Positions 1 through 10,261 of a stretch of DNA of 64,000 nt are shown here, in pieces. The notes beneath the pieces were generated by a model that saw only the letters and a program-made list of their open reading frames with translations, made no database searches and had not been told where the DNA came from. The DNA is from Triatoma infestans. Lineage: Eukaryota; Arthropoda; Insecta; Hemiptera; Reduviidae. Positions within the stretch are counted from its first letter, which is position 1, and each line of letters begins with the position of its first letter. The position numbers and the translations under genes were made by a program. Where the stretch lies: NCBI GenBank assembly GCA_011037195.1, contig JAAEAF010006874.1, positions 1-64,000 on the forward strand, written 5' to 3'.

Positions 1-397
1 TTAAGGCACGTTCTCACGAGTCAAGTTTAGTTTTCCGATTTTAGTTGATCAGCAAAAGTTGAATGCGACATGAATCAGTTTTGGTTCATATGTTTCAAAT
101 GAAATCGATCAAACCGTTTCAATAACGACACGGAGCACTCTATGAGTTGAAAGCAAACTGAGAAGCCAATTGGGCGATTCGGAGGTTCACACTTGTCAAT
201 ACTTGAAATATGGCGGGTTCAACTGAAAGATATGTCATACTTGAACGATAAAGTTTGAGTCGGTCAAACTTTTGTTGATCCACTAAAAAGTTGATCAACT
301 TTATTGAAAGAAAAGGTTCTCACTAGGTTTTTCATTCAACTTCTGTTGATCAACTAAAATCGGTCAACTAAACTTGACTCCTGAGAACGCGCCTTTA
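1..397. mobile_element. MITE with 62-bp terminal inverted repeats
   Basis: The sequence from 4 begins AGGCACGTTCTCACGAGTC, and the reverse complement of the segment ending at 394 begins AGGCGCGTTCTCAGGAGTC. The two arms match over about 62 bp with about six mismatches. TTA lies immediately outside both ends (1-3 and 395-397), giving a 3-bp target-site duplication. The interior carries further inverted pieces of the same GTTGATCAACT motif and no coding potential. A 3-bp TWA-type duplication with long TIRs suits a PIF/Harbinger-type non-autonomous element, but superfamily assignment from the duplication alone is inference. Confidence 0.8.
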
Positions 398-1150
398 GGG
401 AAATATGTTGTGACTTTAGACTTTTCTATAAAATACCATTTTAAGTAAAAATTCCATCTTTATAGGAAATTATCGATTAAAATTGCTAGAATTTACAATT
501 AGAGAAAATAGCTGTGTAAAAGTTTTACAACATATTTTGATTCTTGAATTGTTGCACATATTTAAAGTTGATTCCTAGAGTTTTCCTTGTACAAGTTTCC
601 TCCAAAATGTGTTAACATGGATTTATGTCTTTTTATTTAAAGTTAAATCTATGTTGTATGCAAAACTCTTTATAAATGGAAATATATTAGGATTGAAATA
701 TTATACAATTGATTAATTTTTTTTTTGTTTTATTTCCAAATTATATCAGATGAAATTAGAATGGCTAGTCATGCCGGAAATGGTGATGACGTTTAAGGGT
801 AAATAATCACTGTCATTATTTGTTTTAAATATTCCACGTAGGCATACCGCTACAATTCAATTTACTAGTCAACTTTTTCCCACGTTTTTTTTTTTTAATC
901 GATTTATTTTATCATAAAATGACTTCAAGAAATGTTCTTTATATTTCGTATACTATCCTTTACGAATGCTTATGACGTTTACTTGAAATTTTTTCAAGGA
1001 TAAATTGCTTTTTGAAGGGTTCTGGTGGGGTAAGGGAAATTGCACACATTTAAGCTTTCCTCTAAGTGACATTTCAGTAAAATTTATAGCTTTATATGGC
1101 TTGAAAATGGCTCCTGTATGATTTTTTTTTTAAACATGGAATCGCTTACT
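398..1150. other. AT-rich spacer, no gene recognised
   Basis: Strongly AT-rich DNA with short poly-T runs near 717 and 883. No reading frame with family-like composition and no repeat shared with the rest of the window was recognised. Confidence 0.5.
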
Positions 1151-1419
1151 ACGCATATATACACTGTGCCACAAAAGAAATGGGACAATCGTATTTTTCT
1201 GTATAAAAATACTTGCTTTGATATGTTTATGTTTACTACTAATATAAATGTTATTTACAATCATTTTTATCACAAAAACTTTTAACTTTCTTGAGAATAA
1301 AAATTGAAAACAGTAGAAATTCATTTAGAATGCCTTTCTGGTCTGGGACAAACATCGTAAGTAATAATTTTTTTTTTTAATTCCACATTATTTTTAATTT
1401 TATCATTAAATTACATTAT

Positions 1420-1790
1420 TTGCTTAACTTTATTAACAGAAAAGTGGTCATTTCTTTTGAGATGCTGTCAAGAGCATTCACTCTTGAGGAGGAAAAACAT
1501 AGCGTAAGATATATGGCAGAACGTGTAGGTCTGTCACATTCTACGGTTCATCGAACAGTCTCGTATATTTTAAACATTTTAGGAGAATTAAATGGATACG
1601 GTCGGGGAAACTCGGAAGTGATCGTAGAAAGGTCACAACAAATTGGGACGATACATTTCATTCTCTCTCAGGTTCTATGCAATTGGTTTCTTACATCAGC
1701 ACAGCTTAGGAATAATTTATTACAAGATCTAAGAATCACTGGGAGCTATGAAAATGTTCGTAGGCGCCAGGGCCAGTACTAACCCCAGTA
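1420..1790 (+). pseudogene. Tc1-like transposase N-terminal remnant
   Basis: This is the DNA-binding part of a Tc1/mariner-superfamily transposase, which in intact elements binds the TIRs. A first helix-turn-helix is visible in RYMAERVGLSHSTVHRTV. A second, LCNWFLTSAQLRNNLLQDL followed by ENVRRR, matches the usual 'N-RFLTA-QLR-EL...T-RRRL' layout of Tc1 transposases. The frame then stops, and I see no DDE catalytic domain downstream to 2100. The first codon of the open frame is TTG, so no genuine start is supported. About 200 bp upstream, GCCACAAAAGAAATGGGAC near 1168 resembles a terminal sequence of such elements, but no partner end was found. This is a dead fragment. Confidence 0.6.
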
Positions 1791-2159
1791 ATCATGGTAT
1801 AAGCAGGTTATATCTTTGCTAAAGTCCATTGGACTGTTCTCTTCAAAATAAATTGCGATTTGGCTTCTTAGAGGTCGAATTCGTGTTGGAGAAGCCAGGA
1901 GGGTTAGTTATACTTTTAGATACTACTATGTATTTCTTTATGTACTGCCACAATTATAAACAATGCATTGGCGAAGATAGCAAAATTTATTAAAGTACTT
2001 TATTGTTAATCTAAATTAAATAATATTACTCATAATTATGAATAGATTATTAAAATAATTATTTTAATTGACTTTTATAATTACCCAATTAACAATATGG
2101 ACCTCGGGCTAAAAAAAAAAAAAAAAAAAAATTAATTATCAATTATTTATTAAAAAAAA
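1791..2159. other. AT-rich spacer with poly(A) tract
   Basis: No gene seen. There is a run of about 21 A at 2111-2131, just before the left end of the following TCTGG element. Confidence 0.5.
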
Positions 2160-2679
2160 TCTGGTATGATACACTCACATAACTTTCTCAAACTCCAGTT
2201 TTCAAAATTTTTAATTGACCAAAATTTCATAGTTAGTATACTAAATTTAATGAAATGTTGGAATTCGTCGGTTTACTAATTTTCATGAAACTCGGAATTT
2301 TGTTCATCAATTTGTTTTTAATTAATTTTGTTTGGATGGCAGAAATTGTATTAAATCAACTATGATAGCAATTTTAGAGAAAAACATAACTCCCACCCCT
2401 CCTCGAAAAGCCCCCTTAAATGACTTCACCAGGGGAAATGTTTCAAATAAAAGTTATAGCTCTTTGTATGTATAATTGATATAACAAGTTTTGAAGAAAA
2501 TCGTTCGGAGCCATTGTTGAGAAAATCGCAACAAAGTAAAAAAAAAAAAAAAAAAAAAAACAAATTAGGTAAAGTGGTACTTCCGGTTTAGGAATTTTGA
2601 TCGCTGATCTACTGTCGGATCCCCATGGTGATATCTAAACGGAATATCAAGTTTGAACTTTCTACGATTTTTCGTTTTT

Positions 2680-2729
<50 letters not shown>

Positions 2730-2836
2730 GAGAGAGAGAGAAACCACTTTCTTGGATATTTCCGGTGAAAACTCGATATCGAAAATTTGACACGATTACA
2801 ATACTTCCTCTTACTAGGAGTAAGAGAAAGTAAAAA
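2160..2836 (+). mobile_element. TCTGG-family element, copy A (one internal unit)
   Basis: The left end TCTGGTATGATACACTCACA begins at 2160, and the diverged subterminal repeat AACTTTCTCAAACTCC follows. The interior has the family landmarks: CGGTTTACTAATTTTC near 2268, the CCCACCCCTCC stretch near 2392, ACTTCCGGTTTAGGAATTTT near 2580, then an (AC)n tract at about 2685-2725 running into (AG)n. The right end has TTTCCGGTGAAAACTCGATA, CTTCCTCTTACTAGGAGTAA and AGAGAAAGTAAAAA. Only one internal unit of about 300 bp is present. It is non-coding; reading frames across it are artefacts of the repeat. Confidence 0.85.
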
Positions 2837-3520
2837 AGTTGTAATAATTCACTTATACTATTCTCAGTATTATGATAATAAAAAATCCTATTATAATAAA
2901 AAATGCCCGACGAAAGCAAATAGAAAATATAATGTGATAAAAATATAGCCAGACATAAGCAACAATGTATGAATATGCATGTGCAATACCGTTGTAATTG
3001 CATATTTTATCTTTCATTTAAATATTTATGCCGTTATATTTTATTATTTTTATATCGCGATAATTTTGGTTATATTAATATGATATTCTGTTTCTTTCGT
3101 TTATAATAACTCATTTGTCGAGCCGTTAAATAGCTCAAAAAAAATTTTTTTTTTTTTTAAATATTGCTATTATTATGTTTAAATATAAGTATTGTAGTTT
3201 GGATGGTATTTGTTGCTTTTTATGAACTAAAATCTACTTAATGTGACTAAATTTTTTATTACCAGGCAAAACGTTTGTATTAATTACTAACAAACGTTAT
3301 GTTATCTGGTATTTTATCCGTCGTAGCATGCATATTTATTTTCTTCCTGACCGGTTTCGGATTTTTATCCATCGTCAGAGTCCATATTCACCAAGTTCGT
3401 GTAGAGATTTCATTTCAACATAATGTTTTTGTTACTCACACTTGTTGGTTGTATATAATTATGTCAAACGTAATGTTAGTTTAATGTTTTCAAAGCCTGA
3501 CAATCTCAGTTTCCTCAGAA
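2837..3520. other. Spacer with a small hairpin at 3261-3310
   Basis: ACCAGGCAAAACGTTTGT at 3261-3278 is nearly inverted at 3290-3310 (ACAAACGTTATGTTATCTGGT carries a 3-nt insertion). The foldback could be the remnant of a small MITE. Otherwise this is AT-rich sequence with no recognisable gene. Confidence 0.35.
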
Positions 3521-3850
3521 CCTCAGATTGAAAATATGTTTCACCGGAAATATCATTCAGATTAAAATAAAAGTTGTACGTATATATGTGGCATTAGAAT
3601 TTCCATATTTAAAGAATATCATTGAAACTGTTTACGAAAAAAAATCTTAAAAAAAACACAAAAATTATTGAGTAAAGGATCCACTTTTGTATTTTTTATA
3701 GTTTTCTGGGGTTCACGTCTGTGAAGAAAAATTTTTGGTTTCTGACGTTTCGACTCTTGATTGAATTCCAATTCGCTGAAAAGTCGTAACTGGGAACGCT
3801 AACACTTCCTCTTATATCGGTGAAAGTGAAAAATAAACTGGGCAGTTTTC
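3521..3850. repeat. Highly diverged TCTGG-family relics
   Basis: TTTCACCGGAAATATCATT near 3540 resembles the right-end motif on the minus strand. ACACTTCCTCTTATATCGG followed by GTGAAAGTGAAAAA near 3804-3832 resembles the right hairpin on the plus strand. The similarity is short and patchy, so the call is tentative. Confidence 0.35.
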
Positions 3851-4249
3851 CAGGATCACTATATGATAGATTCAATTCAGGTTTGAAATTTTTTTTCTTA
3901 TTTTTTCAATTGACTGGTACAGTAAGTTGAGATAATTCGTTTGCGGCAAGCCTTAATTATAACTTCCTCTAAGCATGGAGGTTATATTATATTGACTAAG
4001 GACGAAAAGTGAAAGATAATTCACCAATAAAATTTTATCTTGACTTCCCACTTTCACTGAATCATAAAATAAATAAAAACGACACTCCAAAAATATTCTC
4101 TCAATTACCAGCCTTCGATTTCATTTAAAATTCAGTACCAATATTAGACGTACACACAAAATATTAAAACGAACTTTACAGGTTTAAAGGAAAGTTAAGC
4201 TGTTTTCGAGCTTTATTAAAAAAAAAAAAAAAAAAACTCAAAAAAATCT

Positions 4250-4351
4250 ATTCTGCATAGTTGCACATGCGGCTAACCGATTTTCTACAAAATTGGAATT
4301 CTATCAATGCTTCAATAATGTTATTCAATAAATCATGAGGCATTCTAATGC
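4250..4351 (+). repeat. TCTGG-family relic, left of mariner 1
   Basis: GGCTAACCGATTTTCTACAA followed by AATTGGAATTCTATCAAT corresponds to the start of the internal 290-bp unit (CCGGTTAACCGATTTTCTTC elsewhere). The relic resumes after the mariner at about 5250, so the mariner inserted into an older TCTGG copy. Confidence 0.55.
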
Positions 4352-5234
4352 CGTGAGGGTCATTCAATAAGTAACGAGACAAATCGCTGTAGCTCAGAAA
4401 TGGTTTGTTTAATCAATACAATAGTTTCAGTGCGTCAAGTTGGCATCCTTGTACTTAGTTTCTCATCAGCTGTTCGAGAGTATTTGGTAAGCATAACCTC
4501 AAATGTATTCAGTTAACAATGGCGAGTCCGTTCGAGCATTGCACCTCGGAAGAACAACGCTCAGTGATTAGATTTTTAGTTACAGAGGGTTATCAATGAT
4601 AGTGAAAACCACGAAAGAATGTTGAAAGTGTACGGGAATAATTGTTTGAACCGTTCGAACGTTTACAAATGGGTAGAACAGTTTAAAAGTGGACGACCGA
4701 TTTAAGTTGTAACTTCCTCCCTCGAATCTCGCATTAACGCGTTAATTCAGGACAACAGGCGCATCATTGTTGTACTGATAGCTGAAGAAGTGAACGCGAG
4801 TGTTGGAACTGCCTATAACATTATGCAGAATAAGCTGCAGTACAAGAAAACTTCTGCAAGATGGATTCCAAGACCACTTACGGACACCCACAAAGAAACC
4901 AAGAAAAAGTGGAGTGGGAGATCCTTCCACATCCCTCCTACAGCCCCGACCGCGCACATCGGGCTTCCATTTGTTTGCACCCCTTAAACAGGCTCTTACT
5001 TGGGAAACATTTTCAATCCAATGAAGAAGTTAAAAAACAGGTGGAAAAGTGGCTTCGAGATCAACCCGAAGAATTTTATAGCCAGAGGCATACACAAATT
5101 AGAAGAACGATGGGACAAGTGTGTATAAATGTTGCTGGGGACTATGTTGAAAAGAAGGCCAAAGTTTTGTAATGATTTAATGAATCGTTTTTGAACTACA
5201 GTGATTTGTCTCGTTACTTATTGAATGACCCTCG
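4352..5234 (+). mobile_element. Mariner 1, internally deleted
   Basis: TIRs are visible: GAGGGTCATTCAATAAGTAA at the left and its inverse TTACTTATTGAATGACCCTC at the right, followed by GTA. The TIR region continues inward with AACGAGACAAATC. The right end abuts TA; the left end has acquired a base, so its TA is not clear. Length is about 880 bp against about 1.25-1.3 kb for a complete mariner. Its sister at 8652-9542 is in inverse orientation and lacks the same middle part. Confidence 0.85.
4519..5172 (+). pseudogene. Mariner transposase pseudogene (copy 1)
   Basis: The ATG at 4519 starts MASPFEHCTSEEQRSVIRF, a typical mariner transposase N-terminus, but an in-frame stop follows within 30 codons and later parts lie in other frames. 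Recognisable pieces are the second DNA-binding segment (VGTAYNIMQNKLQYKKTSAR) and, after the deletion, the C-terminal part with EEFYSQRHTQIRRTMGQVCI. The region with the first two catalytic aspartates is deleted between about 4880 and 4910. The third-aspartate region (HPSYSPD in one frame, shifted in the next) is broken by frameshifts. The product cannot be active. Confidence 0.8.
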
Positions 5235-5510
5235 TAAATATGTTGGAGGTAAAAACCATGATGTAGTACTAATGTGGTATTACTTAAAAGCCTAACGTCA
5301 CTGTCCCTTTAAAACTCCTACCCAGTCAATTTTCCCCGGAAATGTTTGCACCCCAGGTTTTGTTCGAAATCTTCGTTCAGATGTGGGGGTGGTATCTAAA
5401 TAGAATTTGAGCTTCCCGCGATTTTTTCGTTTTTGGGTTTTTTTTGTTTACATATTTCGTGAGAGGGGGGAGAGATTCGTACTCAGGGGACGTGAAAACA
5501 TGTAGGTCCG
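5235..5510 (+). repeat. TCTGG-family relic, right of mariner 1
   Basis: Continues the relic left of the mariner. CCTAACGTCACTG, AATTTTCCCCGGAAATGTTT, GGTGGTATCTAAATAGAAT and TACTCAGGGGACGTGAAAAC correspond in order to landmarks of intact copies (CCTAACCCCACCCC, TTTTCCCAGAGAAATGTTT, GGTGATACCTAAACGGAAT and ACTCAGGGGACCTCAAAAC). The right terminal hairpin is missing. Confidence 0.55.
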
Positions 5511-5729
5511 GCTATGTTGTACAACGTCTGATCTGGTGTCGTCCGTTTCTGGCATGCTTATTTTCTTGGTTTTAGCTAGTTTAAGATTTTCTTCAGAGAT
5601 TCCTTTGGCTTGATGATCTACAAACATTACCATCCATTTTAAAATATCGTGCCACACACACTGACTATGCCGTCTCGATTTAAGTTGACTGTAACCAACT
5701 TTACTAATATTGTTCGACCTTGACTTCAT
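5511..5729 (-). pseudogene. Unidentified coding-like remnant
   Basis: A minus-strand frame open for about 73 codons outside the neighbouring repeat has a protein-like composition. It includes QLKSRRHSQCVWHDILKWM, QAKGISEENLKLAKTKK and PETDDTRSDVVQHS. The W...GISEENLKLA pattern faintly recalls the CENP-B/pogo-type helix-turn-helix region, which is weak inference. No start context, splice signals or continuation were found. It could equally be an exon fragment or another transposase relic. Confidence 0.3.
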
Positions 5730-6074
5730 TTATAGGAATGGTAAAATATTTCTTGTATTGGTTGCTTTTACTCACTTCATTATCAGAAATCTAACATTTA
5801 CATAATAATTATTAATTCAGGTCAAAAAAATTAGTAGGTTATATTTTTTTTCTTATTATTTTTATCATTAAGATAATAATGCTATCTATGTTGGTGCGTC
5901 TCAGATTATATTTTATCATTTTTCTAAGTGTCTTATTTTAATAAAGAATTGGTTTTTCTTATAACTGCTAGATAATGTGAAATTTTTATATATTCCATTC
6001 ATTTAGTTCAGTTTTGAACCATGAAAAAAAATTATCATCAGTAATAAAAACCGCAATATATGCTAATGGAGCAA

Positions 6075-6160
6075 CCATTATTAGCTTTCAAGGTGTAACG
6101 ACACTGAAGAGGCTCATTGCAATATGTGTGAACCGTCCGGTTTCTGGCAGACCCCTGTCG
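6075..6160 (+). repeat. Interspersed repeat Y, copy 1
   Basis: TTAGCTTTCAAGGTGTAACG, ACTGAAGAGGCTCATTGCAA and GAACCGTCCGG align with the copy at about 29595-29670 (TTGGCTTTCAAGATGTAATA, CCTGAAGAGGGTCATTACAA, GAAACGTCGG) and, inverted, with about 10290-10385. It is non-coding. Such CCTGAAGAGG...GGGCGAAACG motifs occur in dispersed insect repeats; the class is unknown to me. Confidence 0.45.
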
Positions 6161-6239
6161 CGTTCTCAACCCGTAAACTCTAATAACATCATATTCTATT
6201 TATATAAATAAATATAATATTGTAATTTTTACCAAACTT

Positions 6240-7020
6240 TTTGTTGGTTTTTGACACGCAGCGTTTCCACATAACGTCGCTCAGGTATAAAAGTGTATCC
6301 CTTTCACCGCCTTTTTTATGGTCAACTAAACTAATAAAACATTGCAATTTTAAAGTAAATTTTTTAATTATATTTTATTAATAGGTGTTAAGAAAAAGTC
6401 GTGTGATTGTTTCACACCGGATTTCCTGTTTCAAGTAAAGTACTTACTCTGTTGTACTTATAGTTTTCAATAATTTCCGTGTTAAGGTGGATGAGATATT
6501 TAAATACAGATGAATATAATTTATCAATAATAAATAAAATTTGCAATTTTTCTATATTGTATATTTTTATATTTGCATGTTTAAACTATTACTTCCGGTT
6601 ACTGATTCTTTAGTCTAATCTAACTAATAACTAAACAGTCAGGAAGTTCAAACATGACTGATTAAAAAACAATGTTAAAAGTTTGATTTAATTAACCTAT
6701 TCATTATTCATTTCTTTTTTTTTTTTTTTTATAACGAACAATAACATTGAATGGAACAACTTCCTTAACACTATAAAGACGGTTAAAAAAAAAAAAAAAA
6801 TTTAAACGGTTAATTATTATATAAGTTATCGATAATTTAAAAAAAAAAAAAAAAAAAATATCGAACAATGTTGATTAAAATTAAAATAGTTCATAAGTAC
6901 TTTTAAAAGAATAATCACCATTTTTCACAAAACAAGGAAAGTAGAAAATTAATTATTATTTATATATTAACATTTGATGTATTAAATTTCTAGAAAATTT
7001 GCACAAAAATATATTTTAGA
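6240..7020. other. AT-rich spacer
   Basis: No gene recognised. Poly-A/T runs at about 6716-6731, 6786-6800 and 6839-6858. Isolated ACTTCCGGTT at 6592 may be a scrap of the TCTGG family. Confidence 0.4.
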
Positions 7021-7026
7021 CTATAG

Positions 7027-7250
7027 AGGGAAGGGATTAGCTCAGTGGTTAGCGCATTGGACTCTGACGCGGAGAGTTCGAATCCATCTGTGCTGCCCTT
7101 AGATTTTTTTTTCTTCCTAGGAGCCCTTACTGGACAGTGTTGTCTGTAACGAGAGAACACTGTCCGGTGGCCGACAGTGCACTGAGAAGTCTCAGAGCGC
7201 TAATAACCATAGATGTTGACGCGGCTTAAATTAAAAAAAAAAAAAAAAAA
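7027..7250 (+). mobile_element. tRNA-derived SINE, copy S1
   Basis: A tRNA-like head carries the internal pol III promoter: box A TAGCTCAGTGG at about 7038 and box B AGTTCGAATCC at about 7075. It is followed by a family-specific body (CTTAGATTTT, CTTCCTAGGAGCCC, ACACTGTCCGGTGG, CAGTGCACTGAGAA) and the 3' motif GCGCTAATAACCATAGATGT, then a poly(A) tail of about 18 nt at 7232-7249. The head resembles tRNA-Ala in box A and in other copies has an AGC-like anticodon loop. No clear target duplication was seen. Confidence 0.85.
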
Positions 7251-7493
7251 CATTATTGTCGATAATTGCTGGTTATTAGATCTCATAAAAAAAGAAAGTT
7301 TTTTCCCAAGTCTGTGAAGAAACTATAATTTAAACTTTCCCGGTTGTAAAAGAGGAAGTAACAGTGTATACATAAGATGAAAATTATAGAAAAATCTCTT
7401 TGCTATTCTCTGCAATGCAGCAGTTGTTTAAAGAGAGTATTATATTTCCATAAAGCCATGTTAAATCATTAAAAAAAAAAAAAAAAAAATTAA

Positions 7494-7660
7494 ATTTCTA
7501 GCATCAAATAATCTTCACTTAACCTTACGGCCAGCCATTGCTCTCTCGCCTTTGATGCGAATGTCCTGCCATCTACCGACGTCACTTTCTCAATTAAAGA
7601 CTCACGTATAGTATAGACCTTGGCCTTCATAGGCTGTTGCGCCTGTGTTTTTTATTTTTT
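7494..7660 (+). repeat. SINE type W, 3' fragment
   Basis: CCTTGGCCTTCATAGGCTGT near 7618, followed by TGCGCCTGTG, matches the 3' part of the tRNA-headed element at 30076-30325 (CCTTGGCCCTTCATGAGCTG). The upstream part (CTTACGGCCAGCCATTGC etc.) has no tRNA-like head, so this is a 5'-truncated or diverged copy. The shared stretch is only about 32 bp. Confidence 0.4.
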
Positions 7661-7798
7661 ATTTTAAGTTTAAATCGCTTCTACAGTTTGACAGAATATT
7701 AAAATTATATTTGAGATTTCATCGATCTTCATAAACTTGAATAATCTTCGAAGTAACTTTTTTCTGAAAAGAAATTAAAAAAAATAAAATAAAAAAAA

Positions 7799-8329
7799 TC
7801 TGGTGAGAAACACGTACACAGCCACAACTTTCTCTAATTCCAGTTTTTTCAAAATTGTAATTGACAATTTTTATAAACTTAGTCTCTACTAAATTTAATG
7901 AAATTCGTCGGTGTTTTTATGGAGAAAATCGCAAAAATTGAAAAAAAACAAAAAAAAAACTGTTCAGTAAAAACACACTTCCGGTTTACTGATTTTCTTA
8001 AAACTAGCAATTTTGGCAAACTATTTATTAATATTATTATTTATGTTTAGAGAAAAACATATCCCTACCCTCTCCAAAAAAAAAAAAAAAACCCTGAAAT
8101 GACCTTACCAAAAGAAATGTTTCAAATAAAAGTTATTGCTCTTTGTATGTGAAGTGGATGTACCAAGTTTCAAGAAAATCGTTGGAGCCATTTTTGAGAA
8201 AATCGCAACAAAAGTAAAACAAAAACCATTCAGTATAGTGGTAGTTTCCGGTGGAGGAATTTTGATAGATAACAATGAGAAGCGATTGAAGGTGTAAAAC
8301 CTTGAATGAAACAAAAAACAGGTAAAAAT
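7799..8329 (+). mobile_element. TCTGG-family element, copy B (right end lost)
   Basis: The left end TCTGGTGAGAAACACGTACA is at 7799, then AACTTTCTCTAATTCCAG. Landmarks ACTTCCGGTTTACTGATTTT (7979) and the GTTTCCGGTGGAGGAATTTT position (8246) show one internal unit. The right hairpin is absent; sequence runs into repeat Z. Confidence 0.8.
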
Positions 8330-8590
8330 ACTACTTCCGACTAAACTACTTCCGATTAATGGATTCGACCACAGTTTATTAGTTATTACATAGAAATAAA
8401 TAACAAAAGAAATATATTATTTAAACTTCCTGGTTTTTTTTTTGTTAATTACATTTTTTATCTACACACTGAAATCATAATGCTAAATAAAATATATTTA
8501 CCCTTTGGAAACTTAAGTTTCGAAAACGTGACACTTCTTTACATAAAACTGTATATAAAGACAAATTTAGTTAAAACTATCAAATAAAAT
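8330..8590 (+). repeat. Interspersed repeat Z, copy 1
   Basis: CTACTTCCGATTAATGGATT, CACAGTTTATTAGTTATTA and TTTCGAAAACGTGACACTTC align over about 255 bp with 46648-46912, which differs mainly by a long (AC)n insertion. Its right part parallels the TCTGG family (TCGAAAA..TGACAC...ACTTCCT), so it may be an old relative of that family. Confidence 0.6.
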
Positions 8591-8651
8591 CCCAAAATTA
8601 TTTTTGATATCCATTATAGCGATGTAAACTGATTTCATTATGAAAAATTTA

Positions 8652-9542
8652 CGAAAGTCATTCAATAAGTAACGAGACAAACCGTTGTAGCTCAAAAACG
8701 ATTCATTTAATCAATACAATACTTTGGCTACTTTTGAACATAGTCCCCAGCAATATTTTATACACTTGTCCCATCGTTCTTCTAATTTTTGTATTGCTTC
8801 TGGCATAAAATTCTTTAGGTTGATTTCTAAGCCACTTTTGCACCTGATTTTCAACTTGTTTATTGGATTGAAAATGTTTCTCACGTAGAGCCTCTTCAAG
8901 GGGTCCAAACAAATGGAAGTCCGATGGGGCGAGGTCAGGGCTGTAGGGGGGATGTGCAAGGATCCCCCACCCCACTTTTTCTTTGGTTCTAAGTTGTCTT
9001 GGAACCCATCTCGCAGAAGTTTTCTTGTACTGCAGCTTATTCTGCATAATGTCATGGACAGTTCCAACACTCTCGTTCACTTCTTCAGCTATCAGTTCAA
9101 CAGTAATACGTCTGTTGTCCGTAATTAACGCGTTAATGCAAGATTCGAGTGAGGAAGTTGCAACTTCAACTAGTCGTCCACTTCGTTGCATGTCACAGAC
9201 ACTTATACGACCACTATTAAACTGTTCTACCCATTTGTAAGCGATCGAACGGTTCAAACAATTATTCCCCGTACACTTTCAACATTCTTTCGTGGATTTC
9301 ACTACCTTTGATACTGTCTGCAACTAAAAATCTAATCACTGAGCGTTGTTCTTCCGAGGTACAATGCTCGAACGGACTCGTCATTGTTAACTCAATATAT
9401 TTGAGGTTATGCTTACCAAATACTCTCGAACAGCTGACGGAAAACTAAGTACAAGATTCCAACTTGGTGCAGTGAAACTATTGTATTGATTAAACAATCT
9501 GTTTCTGAGCTACAGCGATTTGCCTTATATATTTGACCCTCG
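8652..9542 (-). mobile_element. Mariner 2, internally deleted
   Basis: TIRs are CGAAAGTCATTCAATAAGTA at the left and TATATATTTGACCCTCG at the right. TA lies outside both ends (8650-8651 and 9543-9544), the canonical mariner target duplication. Length is 891 bp, about 0.4 kb short of complete. The internal deletion leaves the same gap as in mariner 1, so both probably descend from one deleted progenitor. Confidence 0.88.
8703..9384 (-). pseudogene. Mariner transposase pseudogene (copy 2)
   Basis: The first ATG on the minus strand is at 9384 (MTSPFEHCTSEEQRSVIRF). A frame open from 9257 to 8703 encodes the DNA-binding region (RISVCDMQRSGRLVEVATSS; VNESVGTVHDIMQNKLQYKK; TSARWVPRQL). It is joined directly to the C-terminal third with the third catalytic aspartate motif HPPYSPDLAPSDFHLFGPL and EKHFQSNKQVENQVQKWL. 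About 130 residues that should hold the first two aspartates are missing at PRQL/RTKEKVGWG. The reading frame across the deletion is intact, so a catalytically dead protein containing the DNA-binding domain could be made. It also has a frame break near 9257. It cannot transpose by itself. Confidence 0.85.
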
Positions 9543-9859
9543 TATATCCTTGATGAGTTATAAAAAAATTCAGTGTTATACAAAAAAAAAAATATGTACT
9601 TGAAAAATATTTCAAATTCTCATATTATTAACATTTCACATTTAAAAATATGCAAAAATAATTACTTCCGGTTGTTTGATTTAATTATAACTTCTTGTAT
9701 TATTTTTACCTTTTTTTTTTTTAATTCTTAGTATCTTTTATTTATTTATTTACGTAATTTTTTCTCTAAATTTCTTTATATTTTCTTAGTTGCCCTAACA
9801 TAAATGTATAGCTAGTTTTCCGATGTGGATGGGTGTACATTCAGTGGCTGAATTGGTTA

Positions 9860-10177
9860 CATTCAAGAAAGTTTCAAAAACTCAAAAACCTATTGCGTAA
9901 AGTCTGCACTTCCGGTTAACTGATTATCTTCAAATTTGGAATTCTAGCAATACTTCCAATATATTTTAATAGTAAATAGAATTGTTGGAGCAGTTTTATC
10001 TAGAAAATCACGAAAAACTGAAGAAAAAAAAAACATCCAGTGACGTTGCACTTCCGGTTGATGTATCCGGTGTATATATATGGGGGGGGGACTAAAAACA
10101 TGTATATTTCCGGTGAAAACTCAATTCCGAAAACTTGACCAGATCGCAATAGTTCCTCTTACTCTTGTAAGTAAAAA
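9860..10177 (+). mobile_element. TCTGG-family right-end fragment (copy C)
   Basis: CACTTCCGGTTAACTGATTA (9907), CACTTCCGGTTGATGTATCC (10049), TATTTCCGGTGAAAACTCAA, then AGTTCCTCTTACTCTTGTAA and GTAAAAA. It is diverged and 5'-truncated; the (AC)n tract has been replaced by TATATATGGGGGGGG. Confidence 0.65.
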
Positions 10178-10261
10178 TTGCCTTTTAAGAAATTGAGTGA
10201 GTTGCTGTGAAGGAATGTCATATAAATTACATGAACTTTTAGGTTTCCGCGGCCATTTTCA

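Noticed and set aside
2662..3003. 113-codon minus-strand frame with a long Val-Cys run
   Set aside because: It is the translation of the (AC)n tract and the right end of TCTGG copy A; the same LLLVRGSIVIVSNFR peptide appears in every inverted copy (32446, 52491, 36355).
7027..7100. A tRNA gene at the start of SINE S1 (also S3, S6)
   Set aside because: Box A and B are perfect, but the acceptor and anticodon stems do not pair, the same 150-bp body and poly(A) follow in every copy, and two copies have target duplications, so these are SINE heads.
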